Notes: a model not told the origin generated them from the letters alone. DNA of 34,013 bases from DATEZO01 sp035255485 (GCA_035255485.1 DATEZO010000057.1:1-34013); one strand, 5' to 3'. Counted from the stretch's first letter, positions 8,002 through 16,855 are shown. A program made the numbers and translations.

Positions 8002-8874
8002 ATGAACAAACGACAAAGCCGTCTATTTGCGATTGTTTCGACGGCAATCGTCTCGGTTGTCTTCCTGGGCATGACAATCGACAGTCATCGTCAGTTCGGC
8101 AAGCTGACCAATGCGCAAAACCTGACACCTGAAGTCATCCGCGGCAAGAATGTGTGGCATCGCAATAACTGCATCAATTGCCATACCCTGTTGGGCGAAG
8201 GCGCCTACTACGCACCGGACCTGACCAAGATCACGCAGCTCCGCGGCGCGCCGTACCTGACGGCGTATCTGCAAGATCCCTCCAAATTCTATGACGAACA
8301 ACGGCATCGCCGCCTGATGCCGAAGCAGAACCTGAGCGATACCGATATCAGCGACCTGATCGCGTTTCTCGGCTGGGTCGGCAAGATCGACAATCACGAC
8401 TGGCCGCCGCGACCCATTCTGGTCAGCGGCGCAAGCATTCCGGGCACCAGCCTTTCCATTGCGCAGCAAACCAGCCCCGGGACGACGCAGCCTGGCGCGG
8501 TGAAAGAACCGCCAGGAGCGCGCCCGGTAACGTCGGCGAACGATCCGGTTGCCTTGGGCGAAGCCTTGTTCCGCGCTTCGCCACCCGGTTGCTTTGCCTG
8601 CCATTCGGTTGCACCCGGCGTTAATCTGGCCGGCCCTTCGCTGTCGGGCGTTGCTACCCGGGCGCAACAACTGGTCGGCTCGCCCGAGTACAAGGGCGCG
8701 GCCAAGGATGCTGCCGGCTATATCCGGGAATCGATCGTGAATCCGAACGCCCATATCGTGGCCGGTCCGACCTATTCCGCCAACGGCCAGTCGTTCATGC
8801 CGAATACCTTCGGCAAGGATCTGAAGCCGGAGCAGATCGACCAGCTGGTGGCCTATCTGGCGAGCCTGAAGTGA
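8002..8874 (+). CDS. norC: Nitric oxide reductase subunit C, di-haem form
   Basis: A 290-residue membrane-anchored cytochrome c that passes electrons to NorB. Residues 8-25 form the N-terminal anchor. The NorC domain has haem site CINCH (57-61), the typical HTLLGEGAYYAPDL run and axial Met106 in RLMPK. After a Pro/Gly/Thr-rich linker (about 142-178) comes a second cytochrome c domain with CFACH (197-201) and a probable axial Met266 in SFMPN. Usual NorC proteins have about 150 residues and one haem, so this is an extended version in which a second cytochrome may act as built-in electron donor. It is followed by norB after 61 bases. Confidence 0.9.
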   Translation: MNKRQSRLFAIVSTAIVSVVFLGMTIDSHRQFGKLTNAQNLTPEVIRGKNVWHRNNCINCHTLLGEGAYYAPDLTKITQLRGAPYLTAYLQDPSKFYDEQRHRRLMPKQNLSDTDISDLIAFLGWVGKIDNHDWPPRPILVSGASIPGTSLSIAQQTSPGTTQPGAVKEPPGARPVTSANDPVALGEALFRASPPGCFACHSVAPGVNLAGPSLSGVATRAQQLVGSPEYKGAAKDAAGYIRESIVNPNAHIVAGPTYSANGQSFMPNTFGKDLKPEQIDQLVAYLASLK

Positions 8875-8935
8875 CGGCCGCAGCGGCAATCCAACACCGG
8901 ACGGCGGCAAGCCGCGGAACTTGACGGAGCGAGCA

Positions 8936-10321
8936 ATGCGATACAAATCTCAGGCGATAGCGTACTGGTACTTTGCGGTGGCAATGGTGCTGTTTGGCTT
9001 GCAAATCGTATTCGGACTATTGTCGGCAGCCAAATACCTGGGGCCGGACCCGCTGCTGTACATATTGCCATTTGACGTAACCAAGATGATCCATACCAAC
9101 CTGCTGGTGGTATGGGTGCTGACCGGCTTCATGGGCGGCACCTACTGGATGGTGCCGGAAGAGTCGCGCACCGAAATCTACAGTCCGAAGCTGGCCTATA
9201 TCCAGCTTGCGCTCTGGGTCATCATGGGCGTGACGGCGGTCATCGGCTACCTGTTCCGCTATGGCACCGGCAACAAGCTGCTGGAACAGCCGATGCCGCA
9301 CAAGATCGTGATCGTGATCGTGATGCTGATGTTCCTTTACAACATCGGCATGACCATCAGGAAATCCGGTCGATTCACCACCACCGAAGGCGTACTGCTG
9401 CTGGGACTGGCGCTGGCCGCCGTGCTGTATTTGCCGGCGCTGCTGGAGTTTGAAAACTACACGGTGGCGATCTTCTATCGCTGGTGGACCATTCATCTAT
9501 GGGTGGAAGGCGTGTGGGAAATGATCCAGGGCGGATTCCTGGCCTATCTGCTGATCCGGCTCTCCGGTGCGGACCGCGAAGTGATGGAAAAATGGCTGTA
9601 CGTGATCGTGGGGCTGGTGTTCATCGCCGGCATTATCGGTACCGCGCATCATTATTACTGGGTCGGCGTGCCGTATTACTGGCTGCCGATTGGCGGTTTT
9701 TTCAGCGCGCTGGAACCGCTGGCCCTGATCGGGATGGCGGTCTATGCCTACTCCGCGCTTCGCCGTTCGGGGGTTGCGCATCCGAATACGCTGGCCTTGC
9801 ACTGGACCATCGGCAGCGCCGTGTTCACGCTGTTCGGCGCCGGCCTGCTGGGGCTGGCGCACACCTGGCCCAGCGTCAACAAATGGACCCACGGCACCCT
9901 GATCACTGCGATGCACGGCCACGGCGCGTTTTATGGCGCCTATGCCATGATCGTTCTGGCGATGATTTCCTATGCACTGCCGTCGATGACGCGCGGCCGC
10001 AATGAACAGGGCAGCAGCATCGGCTACTGGGCTTTCTGGCTGCAACTGGCGGGCATGTTCGGCATGACGCTGTCGTTTGCCACGGCAGGCATCGGCCAGG
10101 TGTATCTGGAGCGCATCCTGGGGCTGGGTTATCTCGATACGCAGCTCAAGATCCAGATCCATTTCATCATGCTGATCATTACCGCTTCCCTCTTCGCCGT
10201 CGGCGTGGTGCTGTTCATCTGGGATTTCTTCCGCTTCGGACCGCGCTTCGAGACGGTTCCGGAAACCGGGCCTGCCGTCACCCCGCCACGCCGGGGAAAT
10301 TTTGGCGTGCCTAGTGCGTAA
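8936..10321 (+). CDS. norB: Nitric oxide reductase subunit B (cNOR catalytic subunit)
   Basis: A 461-residue integral membrane subunit that reduces two NO to N2O at a haem b3/non-haem iron centre. About twelve membrane segments are visible. Expected ligands are present: His in MIHTNLLVVW (haem b), His and Glu in WTIHLWVEGVWE, the HH pair in GTAHHYYWVG (FeB) and the HGH motif in AMHGHGAFYG (haem b3/b). The length is that of the short cytochrome-c-dependent NorB; the N-terminal quinol-oxidising extension of qNorB is absent, which fits the norC next to it. The ATG at 8936 follows GGAGCGAGCA; a TTG at 8921 is in frame but less likely. Confidence 0.96.
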   Translation: MRYKSQAIAYWYFAVAMVLFGLQIVFGLLSAAKYLGPDPLLYILPFDVTKMIHTNLLVVWVLTGFMGGTYWMVPEESRTEIYSPKLAYIQLALWVIMGVTAVIGYLFRYGTGNKLLEQPMPHKIVIVIVMLMFLYNIGMTIRKSGRFTTTEGVLLLGLALAAVLYLPALLEFENYTVAIFYRWWTIHLWVEGVWEMIQGGFLAYLLIRLSGADREVMEKWLYVIVGLVFIAGIIGTAHHYYWVGVPYYWLPIGGFFSALEPLALIGMAVYAYSALRRSGVAHPNTLALHWTIGSAVFTLFGAGLLGLAHTWPSVNKWTHGTLITAMHGHGAFYGAYAMIVLAMISYALPSMTRGRNEQGSSIGYWAFWLQLAGMFGMTLSFATAGIGQVYLERILGLGYLDTQLKIQIHFIMLIITASLFAVGVVLFIWDFFRFGPRFETVPETGPAVTPPRRGNFGVPSA

Positions 10322-10352
10322 ATGCCATGTGCAGGCGCCATGCGCAACCACG

Positions 10353-11174
10353 ATGAGAGGCGCGACAACGGAAACCCCATCGGCATCATCCGATCCGGTC
10401 GCCGCACCCTTTTACCTGGCAAGCGGCGATGAAGTGCAGATATTCGAGCAGTGCCATGCGCGCCATCTGGCAGTCATGCTGAAAGGGCCGACCGGTTGCG
10501 GCAAGACGCGCTTCGTCGAGCATATGGCATGGCGGCTGGGGCGCTCGCTGGTGACGATTTCCTGCCATGACGACCTGACCGCGAGCGACCTGATCGGCCG
10601 CTTCCTGATCCGGCATGACGGCACCGCCTGGCAGGATGGACCGCTGACGCGCGCGGTGCGCAGCGGCGCGCTTTGCTATCTGGATGAAATCGTGGAAGCG
10701 CGGCAGGACACGGTAGTGGTGCTGCATCCACTGACCGATTACCGCCGCATCCTGCCGCTTGACAAGACCGGCGAAACCATCGAGGCTGCGGCCGGCTTCC
10801 AGTTGGTGATTTCCTACAATCCCGGCTACCAGCGCATGCTGAAGGATCTGAAGCCGAGCACGCGCCAGCGCTTTGTGGCGCTCGATTTCGATTTTCCTCC
10901 GGCCGAGCGTGAAGCCGCCATCGTGATGCATGAAAGCGGCATCGATCACGCCACCGCGCAGGCGCTGGTGACGTTGGGCCGGCGACTGCGCGGGCTGCAG
11001 GACCGCGGCCTGGCCGAAGTGCCAAGCACGCGCCTGCTGATCGCCACCGCGCGGCTGGTCGCCAGTGGCATCGAGGTCCATGCTGCCTGTCATGCGGCAC
11101 TGGTGTCGCCGCTATCCGACGACGCCGCACTGGTTGGCGCCATGCGCGATCTGGTCGATGCCACGTTCATTTAA
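10353..11174 (+). CDS. norQ: NorQ/CbbQ-type AAA+ ATPase
   Basis: A 273-residue MoxR-class AAA+ protein needed to activate NorB, probably by helping insert the non-haem iron together with NorD. Walker A is GPTGCGKTR, Walker B is LCYLDEIVEA, and the sensor region ISYNPGYQ is typical of CbbQ/NorQ. The C-terminal CbbQ-type tail is present. It begins 31 bases after norB. The ATG at 10353 has no good ribosome site; in-frame GTG (10329) and TTG (10302, overlapping norB) codons lie upstream, so the start is uncertain while the rest is firm. Confidence 0.92.
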   Translation: MRGATTETPSASSDPVAAPFYLASGDEVQIFEQCHARHLAVMLKGPTGCGKTRFVEHMAWRLGRSLVTISCHDDLTASDLIGRFLIRHDGTAWQDGPLTRAVRSGALCYLDEIVEARQDTVVVLHPLTDYRRILPLDKTGETIEAAAGFQLVISYNPGYQRMLKDLKPSTRQRFVALDFDFPPAEREAAIVMHESGIDHATAQALVTLGRRLRGLQDRGLAEVPSTRLLIATARLVASGIEVHAACHAALVSPLSDDAALVGAMRDLVDATFI

Positions 11175-11204
11175 CAAGTCCGGCAGGCTGGCAAAGGGCT
11201 CATC

Positions 11205-13229
11205 ATGGCGGAAGCCGAAGACCTGATCATCGATGCGGCGCGGCATGCCACCATCTTTGCGCGCAACCTGTGGCTGCGGCATCGCCGGCCGGATGGCAGG
11301 CATGCGCTGGCGCTGACTGACATCACGCAGCGGCTGCATCTGCTGACTGCCGCCGTATTCGGCAACGTGCCGCCGGTCCGCCCGGCACAGCCGCCTGCGC
11401 CAGCCACCTTCCTGCAGCGCCTTGCCAACCGGCATGGCGGCCCGTTCCATGAACAGGCCCTGCCCGCTACCGATGGCCACATCCTCTGGCTGCCGCGCGA
11501 ACTGGGCATTGCCGATGCGGCGCTGGCGCTGGAGCGCTATCGCACCCTGAGCTTGCAGCAGGCGATGCGCGCCAAGCGCGGTGGCGCCCTGCTGGCGGCC
11601 ACGCCAATTACACCGTTGGAGCGCGATCTGTTCTTGCTGCTGGAAGCGGCGGCGGCCGATCTGGCGCTGGCGCAACTGCTGCCGGGAATGAAAGCACCGC
11701 TGGAACGCTTGCGACGTGCGGCACTGGCACAACGTCCGGCGCTTGACAGCTTCCCGCCGCCACGCCGGCCGCTCGAAGCGCTGGTCCGCGCCCTGCTCGC
11801 CAGCGACTGCGACCTGCCGCCGACCGGCCTCGGGCTTGAATCGGCGCCCGCCGGCATGCTGGCGCAGGCGCGCGATCTGGCGCGCACGCTTGAGTGCGCG
11901 GGGCAACAGGAACCGCGCGGCGGCTTTCTGTTCAAGGATCTGTGGACTGGCGAGTTTCGCTTGGGCGCGGATCAGCACGCCGGCTTGTTCGATGGCGACG
12001 CTCCGGGCGACGACGATAACCTCCGGCCGCCGCGCAGCGCCCGGCTGGCGCGGCGGCCCGAAGTCCGCCAGCCCACTCCCGACGAAGACGATGCGCAGCA
12101 AGGCGCCTGGATGGTGCAGACGGCGCAGCCGCACGAGCATGCGGAAGATCCGGTCGGCATGCAAAGGCCGACCGACCGCGACGAAACCGCCGCCGCCGAG
12201 GAATTTGCCGAATCGCTGTCGGAACTGCCTGAAGCGCGCCTGGTATCGACCCCCGGTCGGCCGAAGGAAGTGCTGCTGTCGGACGATGCGCCGGATCTCC
12301 GCGGCAAAAGAAATGCGTCGCCAGCGGCGCGCGCCACCGGCGGCATTGCCTACCCGGAATGGGACTACCGGGCCCGCGCCTACCGCAATCCCGGCGCGAC
12401 GGTGCGGCTGCTGCCGCCGCAGCCCGGCCCGCAGGAATGGGTTGCCGCCACCCTGCGCGAGCATCGGGCGATGCTGCAGGCGATCCGGCGCCGCTTCGAC
12501 ATGTTGCGCGCCCATCGCATCCGGCTGCGCAAGCAATTCGACGGCGAGGACATCGACCTGGATGCGTATATCGACGGCTATGCGGATTTCCATGCCGGCC
12601 AGCCGATGCCGCAGGCGCTGTACCAGACCGCTCGCCCGGCCCGGCGCGACATGGCGATCTCGCTGCTGATCGATATCAGCGGTTCCACCGATGGCTGGAT
12701 TGCCGCGCACCGCCGCATCATCGATGTCGAACGCGAGGCGCTGCTGCTGGTGTGCATCGCGCTCGACGGCATGGCGCAGCTGTATGCGGTGCTGGCGTTT
12801 TCCGGCGAAGGGCCGGCCAATGTGACGCTGCGTTCCATCAAGGATTTCAGCGAACCGTATCGCGACGAGGTGGCGTGCCGCATCGCCGGGCTCGAACCGG
12901 AACACTACACCCGCGCCGGCGCGGCCATCCGGCATGCTACCGCGACGCTGATGCGGCAACCGGCGCACCACCGGCTGCTGCTGCTGCTATCGGATGGCAA
13001 GCCGAACGATATCGATCAGTACGAAGGGCGCTACGGGCTGGAAGACATGCGCCAGGCGGTGATCGAAGCGCAGTTGCAGGGCATCTCGCTGTTTTGCCTC
13101 ACCATCGACCGTCACGCCGCCGCGTATCTGCCGCAAGTGTTCGGCGCCCGGCGCTATGCGCTGCTGCCGAGGCCGGAACTGTTGCCGACTGTCTTGCTCG
13201 ACTGGATCAAGCGACTGATGACGGTGTAG
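11205..13229 (+). CDS. norD: NorD, von Willebrand A domain protein for NO reductase maturation
   Basis: A 674-residue cytoplasmic protein that partners NorQ. The C-terminal quarter is a VWA domain with the MIDAS motif DISGS in ISLLIDISGSTDGW and a later LLLLSDGKPNDID strand. The N-terminal two-thirds are alanine- and arginine-rich with an acidic middle (about 260-330). The order norC-norB-norQ-norD is the standard one. Start ATG 11205 is preceded by AAAGGG. It begins 30 bases after norQ, consistent with one transcript. Confidence 0.93.
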   Translation: MAEAEDLIIDAARHATIFARNLWLRHRRPDGRHALALTDITQRLHLLTAAVFGNVPPVRPAQPPAPATFLQRLANRHGGPFHEQALPATDGHILWLPRELGIADAALALERYRTLSLQQAMRAKRGGALLAATPITPLERDLFLLLEAAAADLALAQLLPGMKAPLERLRRAALAQRPALDSFPPPRRPLEALVRALLASDCDLPPTGLGLESAPAGMLAQARDLARTLECAGQQEPRGGFLFKDLWTGEFRLGADQHAGLFDGDAPGDDDNLRPPRSARLARRPEVRQPTPDEDDAQQGAWMVQTAQPHEHAEDPVGMQRPTDRDETAAAEEFAESLSELPEARLVSTPGRPKEVLLSDDAPDLRGKRNASPAARATGGIAYPEWDYRARAYRNPGATVRLLPPQPGPQEWVAATLREHRAMLQAIRRRFDMLRAHRIRLRKQFDGEDIDLDAYIDGYADFHAGQPMPQALYQTARPARRDMAISLLIDISGSTDGWIAAHRRIIDVEREALLLVCIALDGMAQLYAVLAFSGEGPANVTLRSIKDFSEPYRDEVACRIAGLEPEHYTRAGAAIRHATATLMRQPAHHRLLLLLSDGKPNDIDQYEGRYGLEDMRQAVIEAQLQGISLFCLTIDRHAAAYLPQVFGARRYALLPRPELLPTVLLDWIKRLMTV

Positions 13230-13611
13230 CCCGGCAGGCTTGGGGCGGGGCATAGCCTGCGTGCGCGGGCAAAAACGAACGTGGATTCCCGCTGGCAAGC
13301 ACGGGAATGACACAAGCCCGGCGAGCCATCCTGGCCAGTCCAGCCCTGGATGTTCCGCTAATAATAGGGAGTATATTAATAAATACCTATTTATCCGCAA
13401 TATTCATGCTGGTATTTAAAAATACAACCAGCAGTATAAAATTAGCCGCCCATCTGTCGATACGACCCGAAAACCCGCCCGACAGCAGTGTGCAGGCCCG
13501 GAGCGAAGCGGCGCACGCAGTTTGGGCGCCTACCCGGTCTGGCGATGGCTGCATTTACCATTGGTCGATGCGGGCAAGCCTCGCTGTTGCCGGTAATCGA
13601 GTGGATTGACG
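13230..13611. other. Intergenic region after norD
   Basis: About 380 bases without a supported gene, between norD and the 3' end of the PPOX-fold gene. It contains a loose inverted repeat just after norD (CAGGCT / AGCCTG), the short ATTCCCG palindromic repeat at 13285-13308, and an AT-rich stretch around 13360-13445 unlike its surroundings. The one 100-codon frame here begins inside the repeat and has no family resemblance. Confidence 0.5.
13285..13308. repeat. Short palindromic intergenic repeat (ATTCCCG type)
   Basis: ATTCCCG and CGGGAAT arms separated by ten bases, in the context TGGATTCCCGC...CGGGAATGACA. This resembles the small REP-like or degraded mobile repeats scattered between genes in many proteobacteria. 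Only one copy was noticed in the window. Confidence 0.5.
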
Positions 13612-14064
13612 TTAAATCCTGATCAGATCGGTATGTCCGAAACCTTTCCGGTAATCCAGCACGGAGATGACCTGCGGCGTGATTTTCAGGAAGGCAATAT
13701 CGGCGGTATCCCCGGATTGCTTCCATTCGCCGAGCTCCGGAAAGCGCTTGAGCATGCACTCCGTCGCATGCCTGATTTCTTCAGGATCATCGATCAGGTC
13801 CGCGCAGGCGCCCATCGACAAGCCCTTGATCTGATTCCAATCGTGATGGTAATCGGCATTGATGGTCAGCGATACCCTGTTGTTGTGCCGTATGTTGTCC
13901 GCCTTCTGGCTGTCCTTGCCCACGCCGACATAAATCGTCAAGCCGTCATGCGCATAACTCACCGTGGTCGCCTGCGGATAGCCATCCGGCCGTATCGTTG
14001 CCAGGGTCAGGTCTTGCGTGCCGTCGATAATGTCCAGCACGAATTGTTCAGTCGCTCGATCCAT
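13612..14064 (-). CDS. Pyridoxamine 5'-phosphate oxidase-fold family protein
   Basis: A 150-residue soluble protein of the split-barrel FMN-binding (PPOX) superfamily. The N-terminal half shows LTLATIRPDGYPQATTVSYAHDG followed by IYVGVGKDSQKADNIRHNNRVSLTI in outline, the usual strand pattern around the flavin site. Such small proteins include general-stress flavoproteins and F420/FMN-dependent reductases; the substrate cannot be told from sequence. The ATG at 14064 follows AAGGAGAAAAATC, a very good ribosome site, so frames starting further upstream are rejected. It lies 92 bases downstream of dodecin on the same strand. Confidence 0.85.
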   Translation of the reverse strand: MDRATEQFVLDIIDGTQDLTLATIRPDGYPQATTVSYAHDGLTIYVGVGKDSQKADNIRHNNRVSLTINADYHHDWNQIKGLSMGACADLIDDPEEIRHATECMLKRFPELGEWKQSGDTADIAFLKITPQVISVLDYRKGFGHTDLIRI

Positions 14065-14156
14065 GATTTTTCTCCTTGCGCCATGTGCATGCGCTGCCAT
14101 TGCCGGTGAACGGTCATTCACTGGCACTCCTGTGTCGGGGCAGCCGGAATGGAACG

Positions 14157-14360
14157 TCAATCAAGCGTGAAGGTGATCTTGGCGTTGATGCGATAGTTCA
14201 CGATCTTGTCGTTATCCACTTGCGCTTCAAAATCCTTGATGTAGATTGATTTGATGCCATGAATGGTTTTGGCCGCCCTGGCCACCGCCGTCGCGGCGGC
14301 ATCTTCCCAGCTGCTCGATGATTCGGCGAGCACTTCAACAATTTTCAGCATGTCAGACAT
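14157..14360 (-). CDS. Dodecin family protein
   Basis: A 67-residue protein of the dodecin fold, which assembles into hollow dodecamers. The pattern KIVEVLAESSSSWEDAAATA, then AAKTIHGIKSIYIKDFEAQV and NYRINAKITFTLD matches the beta-alpha-beta-beta layout. Flavin dodecins carry a tryptophan in the strand after the helix (RWFEV-type); here that place reads IYIKDF with no Trp. The SSWEDAA segment resembles the calcium-dodecin/SecE2-like branch. It may therefore not bind flavin as the classical family does. The ATG at 14360 follows GGAGATCAAA. It is divergent from the YbhB/YbcL gene. Confidence 0.88.
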   Translation of the reverse strand: MSDMLKIVEVLAESSSSWEDAAATAVARAAKTIHGIKSIYIKDFEAQVDNDKIVNYRINAKITFTLD

Positions 14361-14709
14361 TTTGATCTCCAGAGAAAGGTTGCCTACGTAAAGCGAAAAG
14401 CGGAATGATGGCCGGTTGACCCCCGCAGTAACTGGACCACGCGAAACAGCGTTAATTCCAACCCTTGAGGCCGCACAAGAAAACAAGCGCGGAAAGCGCC
14501 AAACTGAGCAAAACAACCGCACCTGACAGGGATATTGCCTGCCAGGCCTGGATACCGTACGGAAGCATTGTGCAAAGGTGGATGCCATGCATGCGCATCA
14601 AACGCGATCGCCTTTAACCAGATTGTTGAAATGTGCCGTGCCGATGCTTGCGGCGCCGTGCATCGCCTTCGTGCCTCCTTCCGTATCAAGCGCACAGGAG
14701 GATCATTCA
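14361..14709. promoter_or_regulatory. Divergent region dodecin / YbhB-YbcL gene
   Basis: About 350 bases between two divergent starts, holding their promoters. From 14587 a frame continuous with the plus-strand gene could encode a signal-like N-terminus, discussed with that gene. No other gene is supported. Confidence 0.4.
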
Positions 14710-15189
14710 ATGTCGTTCTCCCTTGCTTCGACCGCCTTCAACCCCAACGGCAACATGCCGGCCATTTACACTTGCGATGGCGACGACCTTTCGCCGCCCT
14801 TGTCATGGATCGGCGTGCCTTCCGCCGCAAAAAGCCTGGCATTGATCATGGACGATCCGGATGCGCCCGATCCGGCCGCGCCGCAACGCACCTGGGTGCA
14901 TTGGGTGCTGTATGACATCCCGCCGAGCGCAACGGAGTTGCCGCAAGCCGTAAAACCGCAGGATTTACCGCAAGGCACGCGCGCGGCGCTCAATGACTGG
15001 AAGCGCACCGGCTATGGCGGCCCCTGCCCGCCGATCGGACGTCATCGTTACTTCTTCAAGCTGTATGCGCTGGATACCGTATTACCGGATCTCGGCAAGC
15101 CTGCCAAGGCCCAGCTGGAAGAAGCGATGCGCGGCCACATTCTTGCAAAGGCCGAACTGGTCGGCCTGTACCAGCGCAGCAAAAAATAG
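14710..15189 (+). CDS. YbhB/YbcL family Raf-kinase-inhibitor-like (PEBP) protein
   Basis: A 159-residue phosphatidylethanolamine-binding-protein fold. The ligand-pocket motifs are present: DDPDAPD with TWVHWVLYDIP, and GYGGPCPPIGRHRYFF. The biochemical role of the bacterial members is not settled. The ATG at 14710 follows AGGAGG at ideal distance and gives the typical MSFSL... start. The frame extends upstream to an ATG at 14587 (AAAGGTGG before it), which would add about 41 residues resembling a signal peptide (PMLAAPCIAF...SSAQ). That stretch uses codons such as CGA, AGA and TTA that are unusual for the neighbourhood, so the short form is preferred. Confidence 0.87.
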   Translation: MSFSLASTAFNPNGNMPAIYTCDGDDLSPPLSWIGVPSAAKSLALIMDDPDAPDPAAPQRTWVHWVLYDIPPSATELPQAVKPQDLPQGTRAALNDWKRTGYGGPCPPIGRHRYFFKLYALDTVLPDLGKPAKAQLEEAMRGHILAKAELVGLYQRSKK

Positions 15190-15277
15190 GCGGGCAAAAG
15201 GCGGGCATCGGCGAGATCCGGGCCGCATGTGCGCGTCTTTCGCGTCTTGTTGAACCATCGGCCGCATTTATTCATCC

Positions 15278-15307
15278 GGCACGATGCCGTCCTGATGTCA
15301 TCGTGCC
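15278..15307. terminator. Inverted repeat between convergent genes
   Basis: Perfect 9-bp arms GGCACGATG / CATCGTGCC with a 12-base loop, lying between the ends of the YbhB/YbcL gene (plus) and the DUF2917 gene (minus). It is placed to act as a two-way terminator but has no T-run on either side. Confidence 0.4.
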
Positions 15308-15326
15308 CTGGCTGCGCGAAAAGCGT

Positions 15327-15791
15327 CTAGCCTGCCGCAGTCGTTGCGGCGTTTCTCCCTGTTCGCCGAATGATCGCGGGCGCATTCATCGCCATGATGA
15401 CGACATCATCCCGCGGTCGAAGCGCCAGGCTCTGCCCGGCCGTCAGCACATAATCGCTGCCATCGCCTTGTGTAATCCAGACCATGCCGTCGTCGCACAC
15501 GATGGTTTGATATTCCGGGTCGGCAAGCACAATGGGAGAACGTGGCGCAAGCTGCATGGCGGGCTGGTGTCGCGGAGCCGTTGCAGCGACCCGGACGCTC
15601 GATCGGGGCCGGTCGGCCGGCAGCAAGGGCGCCCACATCCTGGCATGCCGGAAAAAGGCGCTCGCCATCCGGTCCATGAAGCGGAGCAACCGGAAGGCCG
15701 CCTTTATGCATTTACGGCAGGCGCGGGTAGCAACGGCTTCAGGATACTCGGGAGGCGACGCAATCCAGGGTCGATAATCATATTGGCTCAT
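15327..15791 (-). CDS. DUF2917 domain protein
   Basis: A 154-residue protein whose last 75 residues carry the DUF2917 pattern: DDGMVWITQGDGSDYVLTAGQ followed by LRPRDDVVIMAMNAPAII, a small cupin-like beta domain of unknown function. The N-terminal half is rich in Arg and Ala with no recognised domain. It is divergent from the LysR gene with 98 AT-rich bases between them. LysR/DUF2917 pairs are common in Burkholderiales, so the regulator probably controls this gene. The ATG at 15791 has only a weak ribosome site. Confidence 0.75.
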   Translation of the reverse strand: MSQYDYRPWIASPPEYPEAVATRACRKCIKAAFRLLRFMDRMASAFFRHARMWAPLLPADRPRSSVRVAATAPRHQPAMQLAPRSPIVLADPEYQTIVCDDGMVWITQGDGSDYVLTAGQSLALRPRDDVVIMAMNAPAIIRRTGRNAATTAAG

Positions 15792-15889
15792 ATGAAAATT
15801 TCTAAAATATGGTTTTAATGCGATTAAGATTAAGCTTGCAATATCAAAGCCGCAAACGACATTATCTAAACAATATTTGAGAAAAATTC
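15792..15889. promoter_or_regulatory. AT-rich divergent promoter region DUF2917 / LysR
   Basis: 98 bases, strongly AT-rich compared with the flanking genes, between two divergent start codons. This is the usual place for LysR binding and autoregulation. No single T-N11-A box stands out enough to name. Confidence 0.45.
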
Positions 15890-16855
15890 ATGCATAAAAC
15901 ATTGCCGCCGCTAAGTGCGCTAAAGGCTTTCGAGGCAGCCGCCCGACATCTGAGCTTTAGCCGGGCGGCTGCGGAGATGAACGTAACGCCCGGCGCACTC
16001 AGCCATCAAATCCGGGGGCTGGAAGAATTTCTCGGCATCCGCCTGTTCGAGCGCCATACGCGCTCCGTCGCATTAACCTTGCAGGGAAAGTTGCTGTATC
16101 CAGGCCTGCAAGCCGGTTTCAGTCTTATCCGTGATGCCGTTGCCGGACTAAGCGCCGAGAACAATGATCGCGTGCTGGTCATCAGCACTTCGCCCGGCCT
16201 GACATCGAAATGGCTGGCAGCGCGTCTTTACCGGTTTGCCGAGGCGTATCCGGATATCGACGTCCGGGTGTCTTCCTCCATCAGCAATGCCAACTTCATG
16301 CACGACGGCGTGGATGCTGCCGTGCGCAATGCGCCGATCCAGCACGCTGGGGACCCGCTGCTGCATTATGAAAAACTGATCGACACCGTATTTGTGCCGG
16401 TATGCAGCCCAAAGTTGATCGAAAGGTTCGGTTCGCTCGATGCGCCTGACACCCTGTCCCGGATGCCGCTCATCCATGATGATTCGCTGGCCGGACGGCC
16501 CGAGATTCCTGCGTGGGAAGACTGGCTGGAACTCGCAGGGCTGACCGGGGGAGACATGCGCCGGGGTTTGCGCTTCAACAGCGCCGACCATGCACTCGAT
16601 GCCGCCCTGGAAGGCGCCGGCATATTGCTTACGCATACCATCCTGGCCCATGACGATGTGCGCAGCGGGCGGTTGACCATGCCATTCAACGTCGCTCTTC
16701 CCTCGCGTCGCGCCTATTATTTCGTCTATCCGGAAACAAAGGAAAAGCATCGTAACGTACAGGCGTTCCGACATTGGTTGCACGAAGAGATGGGGCGTCT
16801 TGACTTGCCTCTCGTCGGATCAATGCCGGGCCAGGAAGCGGAAATAAAAAATTGA
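15890..16855 (+). CDS. LysR family transcriptional regulator, GcvA-like
   Basis: A 321-residue regulator. The winged helix is at residues 8-65 (LSALKAFEAAARHLSFSRAA, then TPGALSHQIRGLEEFLGIRLFER), followed by a periplasmic-binding-protein-like effector domain. The residue pattern PPLSALKAFEAAARH is that of the GcvA subgroup. The probable target is the divergent DUF2917 gene and its own promoter. The effector is unknown. ATG 15890 gives the standard N-terminus; GAGAAAAATTC precedes it. Confidence 0.92.
   Translation: MHKTLPPLSALKAFEAAARHLSFSRAAAEMNVTPGALSHQIRGLEEFLGIRLFERHTRSVALTLQGKLLYPGLQAGFSLIRDAVAGLSAENNDRVLVISTSPGLTSKWLAARLYRFAEAYPDIDVRVSSSISNANFMHDGVDAAVRNAPIQHAGDPLLHYEKLIDTVFVPVCSPKLIERFGSLDAPDTLSRMPLIHDDSLAGRPEIPAWEDWLELAGLTGGDMRRGLRFNSADHALDAALEGAGILLTHTILAHDDVRSGRLTMPFNVALPSRRAYYFVYPETKEKHRNVQAFRHWLHEEMGRLDLPLVGSMPGQEAEIKN

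Noticed and set aside
11112..12971. 619-codon open frame on the minus strand opposite norD
   Set aside because: It is fully antisense to a well-supported norD, arginine/glutamine-rich with no domain pattern, and explained by GC-biased third positions.
13307..13609. 100-codon frame after norD
   Set aside because: Begins inside a palindromic repeat and crosses an AT-rich spacer; no ribosome site or family resemblance.
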